Assembly: GCA_021773175.1 (NCBI GenBank)
Contig: JAJFKO010000002.1
Span: 1-64,000, forward strand
DNA length: 64,000 nt
Source: Gammaproteobacteria bacterium
GTDB lineage: Bacteria > Pseudomonadota > Gammaproteobacteria > JAJFKO01
Direction: 5' to 3'
Both the position numbers and the translations under genes were made by a program. Positions 46,439-57,031 of this stretch are shown here, one piece after another; position 1 is the stretch's first letter, and the number at the start of each line of letters is the position of its first letter. The notes under the pieces are model-generated. The model had not been told where the DNA came from. It saw only the letters and a list, made by a program, of their open reading frames with translations, and ran no database searches.

Positions 46439-48709
46439 CTACTTTCCTGCCCAAATGAGACCACCTAAATCATGCTCAATCAAAACGCGTTCTAATTGTC
46501 GGCGTACAGCTTGTGGATTCACTTGCGATAACGCATTGTGTAATGCTTCTTCCGCTACTATCAATGGTAAATTACGAATAACCCATTTTACTCGAGGTAA
46601 ACTTGCAGCACTCATGCTTAACGAATCAAAGCCTAATGCTAATAATAGAACAACAGATGCAGGGTCTCCGGCCATCTCGCCACAAATACTCACGGTTTTA
46701 CCTTGTTCATGACCACGCATAACCACTTCTTGTAACGCGCGAATCACCGCAGGGTGCAACGCATTATATAAATTTGCTACACGAGTATTATTACGATCAA
46801 CGGCTAATATGTATTGTGTTAAGTCATTGCTTCCAACAGACAGAAAATCAAAGCGTTTTGCTAACTCTCCAGCTTGCGTTACTGCAGAAGGAATCTCAAT
46901 CATCACACCAATTTTAGGATAAGTAATATTCAAACCTTCTTCACGTAGATCTTGATAGGTTTTTTGTAATAATAGAATTGCATCGTCTGCTTCCGTTAAA
47001 CAACTAATCATGGGAAACATAATATGTAGGTTATCTAAACCTTCACTGGCTTTTAACATTGCACGAAGTTGTACGGTAAAAATTTCTGGATGATCGAGTG
47101 TTATTCGAATACCCCGCCAACCCAAAAATGGGTTTTCTTCTTGTATCGGAAAGTATGGCAGCATTTTATCACCACCAATATCTAAAGTGCGCATAACAAC
47201 TGGACGTGGTGAAAAGACCGTAAGTAATTGTCGGTAAATCGCGCGTTGCTCTTCTTCACCAGGAAAACGCTCACGTGACATGAAAGGCACTTCAGTGCGA
47301 TATAAACCAACACCTTCGGCACCAGCACTTAAAGAACGCTCAACATCCGCAACTAAACCCGTATTTACATATAATGATAAACGTTTATTATCTGGTGTTT
47401 CTGCTGGCAAATCGCGAATATTTTCTAACTCTTCATCGAGTTGTCGCTCTTCTTGCGCAAGTAAGGTAAATTCTTTATGCAACGCCAGTGGTGGTGCAAT
47501 ATAAACTCGACCATGATAGCCATTAACAATCAGTTCTACACCTTCAAGTTGATTCGCCGGGATATTGTTCACCCCCATGACTGTTGGCACACCCAATGCC
47601 CGTGCTAAAATTGCAACATGTGAATTACTCGAGCCTTTTGCAGAAACAACACCTGCTAATTTTCCTTCAGGTACTTCAACAAGTGCAGCCGCTGTGACTT
47701 CTTCACCAATTAAAATTGTCTGTTCTGGGTATTCAGGCAGATTATGTTTGTCTCGTTGCAAATACATTAATACACGACGACCAATATCTTTGATATCAGT
47801 TACTCGCTCACGTAAATATTCATCATCCATTTCTTCGAATTGTTTAACATGCTCTAGAATCACTTTCTTTAAAGCACCTTGAGCCCAGAGCCCATTTTTA
47901 ATATGTTCTGTAATTTCACCACTTAAACTATGACTATCTAGCATTTTTAAATAAACATCAAAGATTGCTAACTCTTCATCAGGTAATGAACTTGCCATGC
48001 GTTGTTGCATGACTTGGATATCTTCACGTACCGCAATAATTGCGGCATTCAATTTTTGAATTTCAGCATCAATATCCGTTGCAGATTTCTCTGGAACAGC
48101 GGTAAGATCTGCTAAAGGATAGACAACAATTGCATGACCTATGCCGACACCGGGCACACTGGGAATCCCATCAAGAAAAGTCACGTCAATTAATTTATCT
48201 GCAGGCTCACAAATATCACCAACTTTACCACTGGCTTCAGCATTGGCGATCACACCCGCCAATTGTGCGGACATGGTAATTAGAAAAGCTTCTTCTGCCT
48301 CATCAAAACGTCGTGCTTCTTGCTGCTGAACAACTAGCACACCAAGAATACGTCGATGATGAATAATCGGCACACCAAGAAAAGCATTAAAGCGCTCTTC
48401 TCCAGCACCTTCTAGATCAATAAAACTCGGATGTTCTGATGCTTTATCAAGATTGAATAATTCGCCTTTCTGACCAATAAGCCCGATGAGGCCATGACCT
48501 ACCGGCACTTTTACTTTACCAATAACATCTTTATTCAAGCCTTCCGTTGCCATCAAGACTACATGCTGTTGATCTTTTTCCATTAAGAAGACAGTACAGG
48601 ATTGAGTTTCTAAGGCTTCACGCACGCGTTGTACAATAATTGATAACGCCTGCTCTAAATCCTGAGCAGCGTTCACTTCTTGCACAATACGACGCATCAT
48701 TTTTAACAT
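46439..48709 (-). CDS. ptsP: PTS-Ntr phosphotransferase enzyme I (PtsP)
   Basis: A 756-residue enzyme that takes phosphate from PEP to start the nitrogen PTS. The N-terminal GAF domain (about residues 15-155) distinguishes it from PtsI. The active-site His is in GSSNSHVAILARALG. The PEP-binding TIM-barrel domain has GLYRTEVPFM, RTLDIGGDK, LGWRGIRI, FLSVGSNDLTQY and the Cys in VSICGEMAGDP. In E. coli ptsP also precedes lgt-thyA. Downstream NPr and EIIA partners are not in the window. Confidence 0.96.
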   Translation of the reverse strand: MLKMMRRIVQEVNAAQDLEQALSIIVQRVREALETQSCTVFLMEKDQQHVVLMATEGLNKDVIGKVKVPVGHGLIGLIGQKGELFNLDKASEHPSFIDLEGAGEERFNAFLGVPIIHHRRILGVLVVQQQEARRFDEAEEAFLITMSAQLAGVIANAEASGKVGDICEPADKLIDVTFLDGIPSVPGVGIGHAIVVYPLADLTAVPEKSATDIDAEIQKLNAAIIAVREDIQVMQQRMASSLPDEELAIFDVYLKMLDSHSLSGEITEHIKNGLWAQGALKKVILEHVKQFEEMDDEYLRERVTDIKDIGRRVLMYLQRDKHNLPEYPEQTILIGEEVTAAALVEVPEGKLAGVVSAKGSSNSHVAILARALGVPTVMGVNNIPANQLEGVELIVNGYHGRVYIAPPLALHKEFTLLAQEERQLDEELENIRDLPAETPDNKRLSLYVNTGLVADVERSLSAGAEGVGLYRTEVPFMSRERFPGEEEQRAIYRQLLTVFSPRPVVMRTLDIGGDKMLPYFPIQEENPFLGWRGIRITLDHPEIFTVQLRAMLKASEGLDNLHIMFPMISCLTEADDAILLLQKTYQDLREEGLNITYPKIGVMIEIPSAVTQAGELAKRFDFLSVGSNDLTQYILAVDRNNTRVANLYNALHPAVIRALQEVVMRGHEQGKTVSICGEMAGDPASVVLLLALGFDSLSMSAASLPRVKWVIRNLPLIVAEEALHNALSQVNPQAVRRQLERVLIEHDLGGLIWAGK

Positions 48710-48846
48710 GGAATTTCCTGCAACTGAGAACCGCGAAATAACCGTCGCATTATAGCGTAAACGTTAGGTCGAAACGAGAATTTTTTCAGTGAGTTCAGGC
48801 TTTTAGGTGTGAGCGATAAAGAATAATTGTTAACAATCACCAAGCT

Positions 48847-49066
48847 ATGCTGCGAATAGAACAAGAACTTTATAAAGAAGAACTCTCTTGGAAGTTGATT
48901 TGTGAATTACACACAATGATTACTGATCAAACTATTCCCGCTAATAAGCAAATGCTGTAAAAAAGGAACCGCTATCGCAGATTTAAAAACATTAGGTGAA
49001 AAAGATTTTTTAATCAAAAAGAAAGTTGGCCGTAATACTTACTATTATTTCGCACAAAGTAGATAA
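48847..49066 (+). pseudogene. Frameshifted fragment ending in a Fic-like winged helix
   Basis: A frame from ATG 48847 reads about 37 residues (SWKLICELHTMI) to a TAA at 48958. Dropping one base there continues into TAIADLKTLGEKDFLIKK and then VGRNTYYYF, ending at 49066. The second part looks like the C-terminal winged helix of Fic-type proteins. Only this end survives. The identification is tentative. Confidence 0.35.
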
Positions 49067-49085
49067 GCTCATGGAATTTATATTT

Positions 49086-49481
49086 TTACTGTGCATGTTT
49101 TTGTAATTTATTAAGTTCATCAATCGATAAGCCGGTAACTTTCACAATAAATTCTAGCTTAGATTTTTCTTTTAATAGTCGCAAAGCGAATTCATTCCTT
49201 GCTTCATTTTTTCCTTCTTGCCTTCCTTCTTGCCTTCCTTCTTGCTTCCCTTCTTGCTTCCCTTCTTGTCTTCCCTTCTTGATGCCTATTTCTATGCCTC
49301 GTCTCTCAATAACTTGACCGATTGTCATTGCCATTTTGTCGACTCCTATATCAAAAATTTCTTCATATACGCTTACTAGGCTCTCTTTATCTTGAATTTT
49401 AGTTGTATTGAGCAAATATTCAAGTGATCGTTGCGCGCTTGTCTCATCATTAAGCATTTTAATTACAGAAAGAATGGTCAT
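49086..49481 (-). pseudogene. Rpn-type nuclease, C-terminal half separated by an inserted element
   Basis: 131 residues beginning just after the insertion. Near the middle is a run of G-(K/R)-Q-E tetrads encoded by imperfect 12-bp tandem repeats (49217-49281), typical of the hydrophilic linker in Rpn/transposase_31 proteins. The C-terminal part (LEFIVKVTGLSIDELNKL) is also typical. It is the continuation of the frame at 49513-50199. A separate start at 49481 is unlikely to be used by design. Confidence 0.75.
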
Positions 49482-49507
49482 AAAAAAAAATTTCGTTTTC
49501 TTCTTAT

Positions 49508-49630
49508 AGGACTTACGCTAAATGCCAAGGTTGAGGCAATGATGTTTTCAAAATAACCGATAGTATATGCAATACGTGAGGTTTTTTGACAATATCATTA
49601 ACGAAAAGATTGGTGTTTAGCGTAAGTCCT
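49508..49630. repeat. Palindromic element inserted in the rpn gene
   Basis: Inverted ends AGGACTTACGCTAAA and TTTAGCGTAAGTCCT. The core includes CCGATAGTATATGCAATACG. TA lies on both outer sides (TATAGGACT... and ...AGTCCTATC), compatible with a TA target duplication. Closest to the copy at 33111-33231. Confidence 0.85.
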
Positions 49631-50199
49631 ATCTTAAATGAATATTTAAGTGCTAGTAACACGTGTCCATACAAAGTTTTCTGTTGTAGCTGCTCATCAT
49701 TAACCTTCGCCATATCAACTAATTGAACTGAATCGTGCAAAAACTCTGCAGTAATCTCCTTTGGGTAAGCAATTAAACTATTGATGTTCATAGAATATTT
49801 ATATTTTCTTACACCATGATAAAGAACTATGCTGTAGACAAAAGGTAACTTATTCTTCGTCTTTTTTGCTATTAAGTGCCTTTGAATAATATCATTTTTA
49901 TACTGTGATATGCGCCAAGGCATAAGCTTTTCAATCGTCGATTGATGCTCAACATGAATATAAATATAGCCCTCTTCACTATCTGCGAAGCCATAACATC
50001 GAGCCTCGTATAGTATATCAACAAAATGTTGTTTCTTTCTTAAGTCAATGAATTCTGTTGCGACAGGTTTTAATGTAGCAAGGTCAATAGACTCAAGAAG
50101 TTTTCTAGGTAGATAGTCCACTATAAACTCTTTAAAAACATCAGGGATCGCAAACATCTCTTTAAAATATTTGTCATGAATATTATTCTTTTTATTCAC
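49513..50199 (-). pseudogene. Rpn-type recombination-promoting nuclease, N-terminal part
   Basis: 228 residues are readable, but the last ~37 (after LKYSFKIG) come from an inserted palindromic element. Genuine text shows the Rpn/PD-(D/E)XK transposase_31 pattern: HDKYFKEMF, FIVDYLP, FVDILYEAR and IYIHVEHQSTIEKLMPWR, with the D and E-x-Q catalytic positions present. The second part lies at 49086-49481. Joining across the element with one TA removed leaves a one-base frame difference, so an additional slip, perhaps in the T9 run near 49490, is needed. The N-terminal nuclease could still be made as a truncated protein. Confidence 0.8.
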
Positions 50200-50406
50200 A
50201 CAACAAGCCTCTATAAAAAACTCTATTTTATTCGAGAACCGCCTGTGACATTAAATAAGAGAATCCAGCAAAATACATAGAGAGATAGTTAGTCTAATTT
50301 GAAGCATTCATTATTTGAATTTTGGAAATAATAGAATTCGTGTTGGGGTGATGTGCTGTTAGAGACACACTCTTTGATTTAGAAAAAACTTCATTTATAG
50401 ATTAAA

Positions 50407-50482
50407 TGGTGGCCAGACCTGGAATCGAACCAGGGACACGAGGATTTTCAATCCTCTGCTCTACCGACTGAGCTATCTGGCC
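50407..50482 (-). tRNA. tRNA-Phe (GAA)
   Basis: On the minus strand 76 nt fold as a cloverleaf: GGCCAGA acceptor, D-arm TAGCTCAGTCGGTAGAGC, anticodon loop ATTGAAAAT with anticodon GAA, T-arm GGTTCGATTCC and an encoded 3' CCA. It stands between the Rpn remnant and yggX. Confidence 0.97.
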
Positions 50483-50545
50483 AGTCCTTGAAAAGGAACG
50501 CTATTAAACATTAATCACTATGACAAATCAAGTGGCAAAAATTGC

Positions 50546-50821
50546 TCACATTTCGCTCGGTTCTACATAACCTGCAGGCTTATCACTGCCGTCACCAAAG
50601 AAAAATTTCTGCATTTCTTGTTCAAGAAATTTACGGGCCGTATCGTCTAATAGATTTAAACGATATTCATTAATCAACATCGTTTGTTGTGCCAACCACA
50701 TCTGCCAAGCTTGTTTTGATATGCTTAGATAAATTTTCTTACCGAGATCGCCAGGATAAGGGGGGAAATCTAAACCTTCGGCTTCAGTCTGTAATTTCTG
50801 ACATTGAATCATACGTGTCAT
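50546..50821 (-). CDS. yggX: Fe(II)-trafficking/oxidative-stress protein YggX
   Basis: A 91-residue protein with the family pattern: an N-terminal [15 protein letters not shown] with the conserved Cys, [14 protein letters not shown]...QT.LINE..LN and an EQEM...FF region. It protects iron-sulfur proteins from oxidation and may carry iron. It starts 38 nt inside the end of mutY; the mutY-yggX pair is conserved in gammaproteobacteria. Confidence 0.95.
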   Translation of the reverse strand: MTRMIQCQKLQTEAEGLDFPPYPGDLGKKIYLSISKQAWQMWLAQQTMLINEYRLNLLDDTARKFLEQEMQKFFFGDGSDKPAGYVEPSEM

Positions 50822-51869
50822 GAATATTGTTCTCCAAGTCTTGTAATATTTTTTGCATCGGCGCCGCTAAACCAAAGTTTGCAGGCTCATTAAGGTTATA
50901 CCAAAGATAACTATCTGAATCCATAATCTGTTTTGGCTTAGTATCAATATGCAATAAAATTGGGGTGATGTCTAAATGAAAATGACTGAAGGTATGACGA
51001 AAGCTTGCTAATGATTTTGTCGACTTTACGGCAACAGCAAAATTTTGTTGGCAGTATTTCGCCAAACTTTCTCTATCTTGGCTTTCCGGAAAACTCCATA
51101 AGCCTCCCCAGATGCCCACAGGTGGTCGTTTTTCAAGTAACACACGATTGTCTTTCAAACACAGAACCAGCATGTTTGTCGTTTTTATGGGCAAAGCTTT
51201 ACGTGGTTTTCTATGCGGTAAATCTGAGGTTAAATTCTCTTTATTGGCAATACAGCTTTTTTGCAGTGGGCAAGCCGTACATTGCGGCTTACTACGCCGA
51301 CAAACGACGGCACCTAAATCCATAAGTGCTTGTGTATAATCAGCAACACGAGCTTGAGGCACATATTTCTCAGCATGGATCCATAGCTTATTCTCTACTG
51401 CTTTGTCACCAGGCCAACCTTCGACAGCATGATAACGTGCTAATACACGTTTCACATTGCCATCTAGAATTGCTTCGGGTAGATTAAATGCTTGTGCACA
51501 GATAGCTGCTGCAGTTGAGCGTCCAATTCCCGGCAAAGCTTGCCAAGCATCGCGTGTTGTTGGAAATTCACCGTGTAACTCATCGACAATAAATTGTGCC
51601 GCTTTATGTAAATTTCGCCCCCGCGCATAATAACCCAATCCAGACCAATGCTGTAAAACATGATCAGTTGTGGCTTCTGCTAATGCGCTAACCGTTGGGA
51701 ATGATTGCATAAAACGTTGGAAATACGGGATCACGGTTGCAACTTGGGTTTGCTGCAACATAATTTCTGATATCCAGACTTGGTATGGGCTCCGTGGCTG
51801 TTGCCACGGTAGATCTTTACGCCCATGTTGGTCATACCAGGTTAAAAGTTTATTAGCAAAACTTAGCAT
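50784..51869 (-). CDS. mutY: Adenine DNA glycosylase MutY
   Basis: A 361-residue base-excision enzyme removing adenine mispaired with 8-oxoG. It has LPWQ and [14 protein letters not shown] near the N-terminus, helix-hairpin-helix [12 protein letters not shown], catalytic Asp in [12 protein letters not shown], and the 4Fe-4S ligands in the spacing C-x6-C-x2-C-x5-C (near residues 188-204). A C-terminal NUDIX-like domain (about 225-350) senses 8-oxoG. Its start overlaps the AsmA gene's stop by 1 nt. Confidence 0.96.
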   Translation of the reverse strand: MLSFANKLLTWYDQHGRKDLPWQQPRSPYQVWISEIMLQQTQVATVIPYFQRFMQSFPTVSALAEATTDHVLQHWSGLGYYARGRNLHKAAQFIVDELHGEFPTTRDAWQALPGIGRSTAAAICAQAFNLPEAILDGNVKRVLARYHAVEGWPGDKAVENKLWIHAEKYVPQARVADYTQALMDLGAVVCRRSKPQCTACPLQKSCIANKENLTSDLPHRKPRKALPIKTTNMLVLCLKDNRVLLEKRPPVGIWGGLWSFPESQDRESLAKYCQQNFAVAVKSTKSLASFRHTFSHFHLDITPILLHIDTKPKQIMDSDSYLWYNLNEPANFGLAAPMQKILQDLENNIHDTYDSMSEITD

Positions 51870-53809
51870 CAGTTAAAGAGAGAATTAATTTGTTTCTTCA
51901 AATTCTTACCAACGTTACTACTTGTACCTGTTAAACTTTTTACAACTTTGTTTTTAAAGTGTTCTAATTGACGCGTTGTTTGTTTCACTAATATCGATTT
52001 CACATTAGGTTGTAATTGTGGTTTGCTAAATGAACCAGAAAGTCGTAATGGCACTTGCAAACTCGTTGCTTTTGAAACTTCTTTGCCATTTTCCATTTTG
52101 CTATTCATTTTTGTTGCATCTAAAGCAAAATCTAATGATTCATTATTTAGATTAGCGCTACCTTCACCTGTGATTTTTAATAACGGTGACTGCAGTAATA
52201 AATCTTTACTACTTGCCACACCATTATGTATTGCAAAATTACCCTGCATTAAACCAAAGTTTGTTTGCACTAATCCACTATGCTGTGGTGGTGTTTGCCC
52301 CTTTATTAATGCTTGGCCTAAAGCGATGAAATAATCTAAATCCACGCCGCGTATTGCACCATCTTTAAAAGCAAAGGCTAAGCTTCCTTGTAAGCTTTTA
52401 CGCATCTCAACATCGGTTTTACCACTCATAGTTAAATGCGCATTTAATTTAGCATTACCTGTCACTGAATCAGTAAAGTTCTGCCAAAGCTTTTGAAACA
52501 TTTTCGAAGACTTAATACCATGGCTTATGGTATTAACCTGTAAGCCAACGACTGCTAACATAGGGCCGGCCTGTAAGCCTTGAATAGACTCATTTAGAGT
52601 AATCTTGGGAACATTTGTTTGCACATTGTATTGTGCGGAGGCTTTAATGTTGCCATTAAATATTTGTGCCGTTAATGATGGAATATTTAATACACCATTA
52701 TCGGCCTTAACTTGCGTTCGCAATGTTTTAATTTTTAAATTACCAACTTGCATGCTCGGCACTGTAAATTCACCATTCATACCTAGCTGTCGCAAAGCAT
52801 CATATTTACTATGAATGGCCACAGGTTGAGCTGTCATATGACGACTAAATAATATAAAGCCATGGGCATTGTGCAACATCAATGGTTTGCTTTCTATATT
52901 TAAATATTTTAAATCAAACCGTTGTGCATTTAAGTTAAGTTCCATGCTGGTTGCTAATTGCAAATGCAAATTCTTATTTGGTACATCATTACCTTTTAAA
53001 TCCGTTTGTAATGTTAAGTTATCCAACATGATTTGTTTTAGATCTTGGAGCACCATGATTGAAGCTTCAATATGAATTTTACCGTTGATATTTGGTTTTT
53101 GACTAACAACAGTGAAGCTTGAATCAATGTTGAAAGGTCGATTCAATTGAATATTTTGACTCTTAAAACTAAAATCTTTTAAGACATAGTGCTGCTGCGT
53201 TTGTTGATCATTCCAACTTACATTAGCATTTGCGATATCAATATTTGAGATATTGATATCCCATTTTGCAGCATGTTGCTGTTTAGATTTTTGTACCGCG
53301 TAAGCAATTGGTGATGATGATGTCGTTGTTGCTTTCACTGAACTTTCAGATAAGGTTGCAGCAACAACCGGAGCTTTCGCTTTTACTGTTGTATTGTTAA
53401 TTTTGCTTGTTTTCACTAAAATCCAATTTTCTTGCCCTTGTGTGTTCTTTACAAGATTAAATTCGGCATTCTTTAAAATTAATTTATCAGCAACGAGTCT
53501 TCCTGAGAACAATGGCATAATTTGAAATTTAATATCTGCTTGCCCTATTTTTGCAAGATACTTACTTTTGAAACCTTGAGGATTACCAATAGCAACATTA
53601 TTAATTTTTGCCCCTAACCATGGGAAATATGACACCGTGATTTTACCATTGAGCTCAAGTTTATGGCCAGTTTGCTTATAGAATTGCTGACTTATCGTCG
53701 CTTTGAAATCGTTTATATTGAACATGTTAACGAAGATAACCACACCAATAATGGCGAGAATAACGAGCAGTACAATGAAAGATATACTCCATTTAAATGC
53801 TTTTGCCAT
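51869..53809 (-). CDS. asmA: AsmA-family envelope protein
   Basis: A 646-residue protein with one N-terminal membrane helix (about residues 8-30) and a long periplasmic beta-rich body. The start of the AsmA domain (FNINDFKATISQQFYKQTGH) and the C-terminal domain (F-K-D-G-A-I-R-G-V-D-L and S-G-S-F-x-K-P) are visible. AsmA-like proteins bridge the envelope and are linked to phospholipid transport to the outer membrane. It is transcribed toward mutY and overlaps it by 1 nt. Confidence 0.88.
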   Translation of the reverse strand: MAKAFKWSISFIVLLVILAIIGVVIFVNMFNINDFKATISQQFYKQTGHKLELNGKITVSYFPWLGAKINNVAIGNPQGFKSKYLAKIGQADIKFQIMPLFSGRLVADKLILKNAEFNLVKNTQGQENWILVKTSKINNTTVKAKAPVVAATLSESSVKATTTSSSPIAYAVQKSKQQHAAKWDINISNIDIANANVSWNDQQTQQHYVLKDFSFKSQNIQLNRPFNIDSSFTVVSQKPNINGKIHIEASIMVLQDLKQIMLDNLTLQTDLKGNDVPNKNLHLQLATSMELNLNAQRFDLKYLNIESKPLMLHNAHGFILFSRHMTAQPVAIHSKYDALRQLGMNGEFTVPSMQVGNLKIKTLRTQVKADNGVLNIPSLTAQIFNGNIKASAQYNVQTNVPKITLNESIQGLQAGPMLAVVGLQVNTISHGIKSSKMFQKLWQNFTDSVTGNAKLNAHLTMSGKTDVEMRKSLQGSLAFAFKDGAIRGVDLDYFIALGQALIKGQTPPQHSGLVQTNFGLMQGNFAIHNGVASSKDLLLQSPLLKITGEGSANLNNESLDFALDATKMNSKMENGKEVSKATSLQVPLRLSGSFSKPQLQPNVKSILVKQTTRQLEHFKNKVVKSLTGTSSNVGKNLKKQINSLFN

Positions 53810-54021
53810 GTTTTTTCCTCAGCTAGTTAAGTTAGAACCATTACAATTAATGTGCGGCATTTTACCTTAATATCAGGCAGATTTCCTAGAAATTTGTGTT
53901 TTTCAAAACTTGAGAGAAGTTCTTTAGCCTTTTTGCTAATAAAAAACCTACTTTTTTAAATAGAACATATACTTAAATCCGGGTAAACTCGCTTTATTAA
54001 AATAATAATCCCTAGAGCAAG

Positions 54022-56025
54022 ATGACCGACTCAACTTCACAACCACTGATTCCAGCTCAACAAAGGCTGCCTGAAATTACGTTTAAGGTTGTCATCATCG
54101 GAATTATTCTGGCAGTCCTACTAGCCGCCGCCAACACTTATCTTGCATTAAAAATTGGCATGTTAACTTCAGCTTCGATTCCAGCTGCGGTGATTGCGAT
54201 GGGTATCTTACGTTTCTTTAAAAATTCGAATATTCTAGAAAATAATTTAATTCAGACTTGTGCTTCAGCTGGTGAAGCCATTGCCGGTGGTGTTGTTTAT
54301 ACCGTACCCGCATTAATTATTATCCATTATTGGCTAGGCTTTAATTATTATGAATCCATTGCTCTAGGTTTGATTGGTAGCATTAGTGGCGTGCTATTTT
54401 CGATTCCTTTACGTAAAATTTTGGTTACTAATCCTGATTTACGCTTTCCAGAAGGCCAAGCCATTGCCGAAGTTTTAAAATTCAATCTAGAAACATCTGC
54501 CGGCTTTAAAGAATTGCTCCTAGGAGGCTTAGTGGGTGGTTTGGTTGAGTTGACGCAAACTGGTTTTAAAGTTGTTTCCAGCAATATTCATTATTGGTTT
54601 ATGCGTGATAATACTCTATTTGGATTTGGTGTTGGTTTCTCTGCGACAATGATAGGTGCAGGGTACATTATTGGTATTGGTGTCGGCATAAGTATTTTAA
54701 TCGGCGCCATCATTAGTAGTTTATTATGCCTGCCTTATTTAAGTCACAGCAGTCAATTTGCTCATCAATCTGTAACGCAAATGGTTAGTGTGTTGTGGGA
54801 TAGTAAGATTCGTTATATCGGTGTTGGTGCGATGTTAACGGCAGGTTTATGGACGCTATTAAACTTATTAAAACCCTTTTGGATAAGCATAAAAACGTCC
54901 TGGCAAGTCTTCACAACCAAAACTCGCAGAACACATATTCCACGCACTGAATATGATATGCCATTAATTTTTGTTATCACGGGTATTGTATTGTTGTCGG
55001 TGTGGATGGCTTTTCTGTTTGCGAATACTTTCCACCTTTCTTCCTTGGGATTGGCATCTAACTTACATATTCCATTTATTGTCGCGAGTATTTTCTATGT
55101 TGTTTTTTTTGGTTTCATTTTTGCAGCCATCTGCGGTTACTTTTCAGGTTTAGTTGGCGTATCCGCTAGTCCAGGTTCAGCTGTGATTATTGCAGGTATG
55201 TTACTAGCAGCAATTGGGATTCGTTTGGTACTCAGTTTGCAGGTTCATGTAACACATTTAGAGATGCAACAAGCCGCAGCCATCACCATTATGATCGGCG
55301 CCATCATTACCGGTGCTGCTTGTATTGCGAATGATAACATCCAAGATTTGAAAGTCGGTCATATCCTTGGTGCAACGCCTTGGAAACAGCAGATTATGTT
55401 GTTGCTTGGCGCAGTGGTTGCTGCATTGGTTATTCCTCTCATTATGCAATTGCTTTATAGTGTTTATGGTATTGCCGGCGCATTTCCACATGCAGGCATG
55501 AATCATGCTGATCAACTGCCAGCACCCCCTGCTGCTGTTATGGCAACCATTACGCAAGGTGTATTCCATGATAATTTACCTTGGAATTTAGTCGGTGTAG
55601 GCGCATTAATTATTATTGCCTGTATTTGTATTAACGAATTACCCAAAATGAATCGTAAAAAAACGCGTAAGCTATCAATCCTAGGTATTGCGATTGGTAT
55701 GTATTTACCACTAGCCACATCAACCGCATTGTTTCTCGGTAGTTTAATTTCGTATATCACGCATCGCGGTATACAACGCCAAAGTAAAACACAAAGTCCT
55801 GCCGTAATTCAGTTAAAGAAACATCGTGGTTTACTGCTTGCTTGTGGGTTAGTTGCCGGTGCTGCCATTATGGATGTGATTATTGCCGTGCCATTAGCGT
55901 TAGCGCATAACCCGAATATTCTGGTCTTGATGCCTAATAGCTTACATTTGTTGGCAAGCTTTTTTGGTGTCATTATTTTCCTAATGCTTGCAGCATGGAT
56001 GATATGGACCAGTTTACGAAATTAA
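54022..56025 (+). CDS. OPT-family oligopeptide transporter
   Basis: A 667-residue inner-membrane protein with about 15 hydrophobic segments. Family features include NTYLALKIGMLTSASIPAAVIAMG near the N-terminus (given here as its NTYLALKIG part), RFPEGQAIAEVLK, and SASPGSAV in the second half. The closest type is the prokaryotic oligopeptide/metal-chelate branch. It is monocistronic; the GIY-YIG gene begins 23 bp after it. The substrate (oligopeptides or a metal complex) is unknown. Confidence 0.88.
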   Translation: MTDSTSQPLIPAQQRLPEITFKVVIIGIILAVLLAAANTYLALKIGMLTSASIPAAVIAMGILRFFKNSNILENNLIQTCASAGEAIAGGVVYTVPALIIIHYWLGFNYYESIALGLIGSISGVLFSIPLRKILVTNPDLRFPEGQAIAEVLKFNLETSAGFKELLLGGLVGGLVELTQTGFKVVSSNIHYWFMRDNTLFGFGVGFSATMIGAGYIIGIGVGISILIGAIISSLLCLPYLSHSSQFAHQSVTQMVSVLWDSKIRYIGVGAMLTAGLWTLLNLLKPFWISIKTSWQVFTTKTRRTHIPRTEYDMPLIFVITGIVLLSVWMAFLFANTFHLSSLGLASNLHIPFIVASIFYVVFFGFIFAAICGYFSGLVGVSASPGSAVIIAGMLLAAIGIRLVLSLQVHVTHLEMQQAAAITIMIGAIITGAACIANDNIQDLKVGHILGATPWKQQIMLLLGAVVAALVIPLIMQLLYSVYGIAGAFPHAGMNHADQLPAPPAAVMATITQGVFHDNLPWNLVGVGALIIIACICINELPKMNRKKTRKLSILGIAIGMYLPLATSTALFLGSLISYITHRGIQRQSKTQSPAVIQLKKHRGLLLACGLVAGAAIMDVIIAVPLALAHNPNILVLMPNSLHLLASFFGVIIFLMLAAWMIWTSLRN

Positions 56026-56048
56026 CGATGAGTAAATGAAGACCCGTG

Positions 56049-56399
56049 ATGACGTATTACATATATATATTAACTTGCAGTAACAACGCACTTTATACTG
56101 GTTACACTACCGACATTGAACGCCGTTATGCTGAGCATGTTAGTGGTTCGCCAAAATGTAAATATACGCGCAGCTTCCCTCCGCAAGAACTCAGTGCCTG
56201 CTGGCAAATTGATGGTGAGCTCTCAGATGCTCTCAAAATTGAAAAGGCTATTAAGCAATGTAGCAAAACAGATAAGCTCCGAATTATACAATCCACCCAA
56301 ATATTGAAAACTATGCTAATAGCTAAGAATATTGATAGTCAAGCATTAGCAAGCCTAAAAAAGTTAGAAGAAACAGAAGATTACCTGATTTCTTCTTGA
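56049..56399 (+). CDS. GIY-YIG domain protein (YhbQ-like)
   Basis: A 116-residue single-domain protein with the GIY-YIG start (YYIYILTCSNNALYTGYTTD), then ERR..EH, and SACWQID. The fold is that of UvrC-N/homing endonuclease catalytic domains. YhbQ homologs act on DNA with poorly defined roles. It carries an extra C-terminal segment of about 25 residues. ATG 56049 is preferred over GTG 56046. Confidence 0.9.
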   Translation: MTYYIYILTCSNNALYTGYTTDIERRYAEHVSGSPKCKYTRSFPPQELSACWQIDGELSDALKIEKAIKQCSKTDKLRIIQSTQILKTMLIAKNIDSQALASLKKLEETEDYLISS

Positions 56400-56515
56400 T
56401 ATAGTCTCTTATCAAGATAGCTGCATATTGATGCTCAAAAACATCAGCCCTTGACAAAATATTGCTCACAAACTATAATGCTGCAAATTTTTAATCCAGT
56501 GAAGCGAGGAAATTT

Positions 56516-57031
56516 ATGCCAGGACCTACACAGAAAGAAGTATTATCTGAAGGTTGTTTTGTTATTAATTACAGTATTACGGCTGTTCTATCACCTAAAG
56601 ACAGGATGTCTGAAGGCGGCCATCCTCTTGCAATTCCTTTCGGACAAAGACGTTGCTATGATACTGCAAAAGGCGATTCATATACTGATGTTATGGCAGC
56701 CGTAAAACGAGCAGCTTTACCTGAGCCTATAAAAGTTACCATCTCAATGGCAGAGAATGTGCCAGCTGATATGCGGGAAGCAGTACAATTAATAGTAGAT
56801 ACCGTACAAGAGCGATTTATTGATCGCGAGTGTGCTAAATGTGCTGATTCGGCGGCAGGATTTGCATTGATTTATGCTAACACTGGTGATTCGCCTTCAA
56901 AATTAGCATCGCGTCGCGTTTTCACTAATGCAGAAATTTTTGGCTATATTGCAGAAACATTTGATTGGGCTAAAGAACGATTTGATTTTGACTTTCCAAG
57001 TTTAAAGAAAAAATCACCAAGACCAAAATAA
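56516..57031 (+). CDS. Hypothetical protein with a strong ribosome binding site
   Basis: A 171-residue soluble protein preceded by GCGAGGA. It contains a Cys pair (ECAKCAD, near residues 102-105), an amphipathic middle part and a basic Lys-Pro-rich C-terminus (KKKSPRPK). No domain is recognised. It is alone between two larger intergenic gaps. Confidence 0.6.
   Translation: MPGPTQKEVLSEGCFVINYSITAVLSPKDRMSEGGHPLAIPFGQRRCYDTAKGDSYTDVMAAVKRAALPEPIKVTISMAENVPADMREAVQLIVDTVQERFIDRECAKCADSAAGFALIYANTGDSPSKLASRRVFTNAEIFGYIAETFDWAKERFDFDFPSLKKKSPRPK

Noticed and set aside
49217-49281. Tandem 12-bp repeats as a CRISPR-like array or regulatory iterons
   Set aside because: They are in frame and encode the G-(K/R)-Q-E linker known from Rpn proteins, with no spacers.
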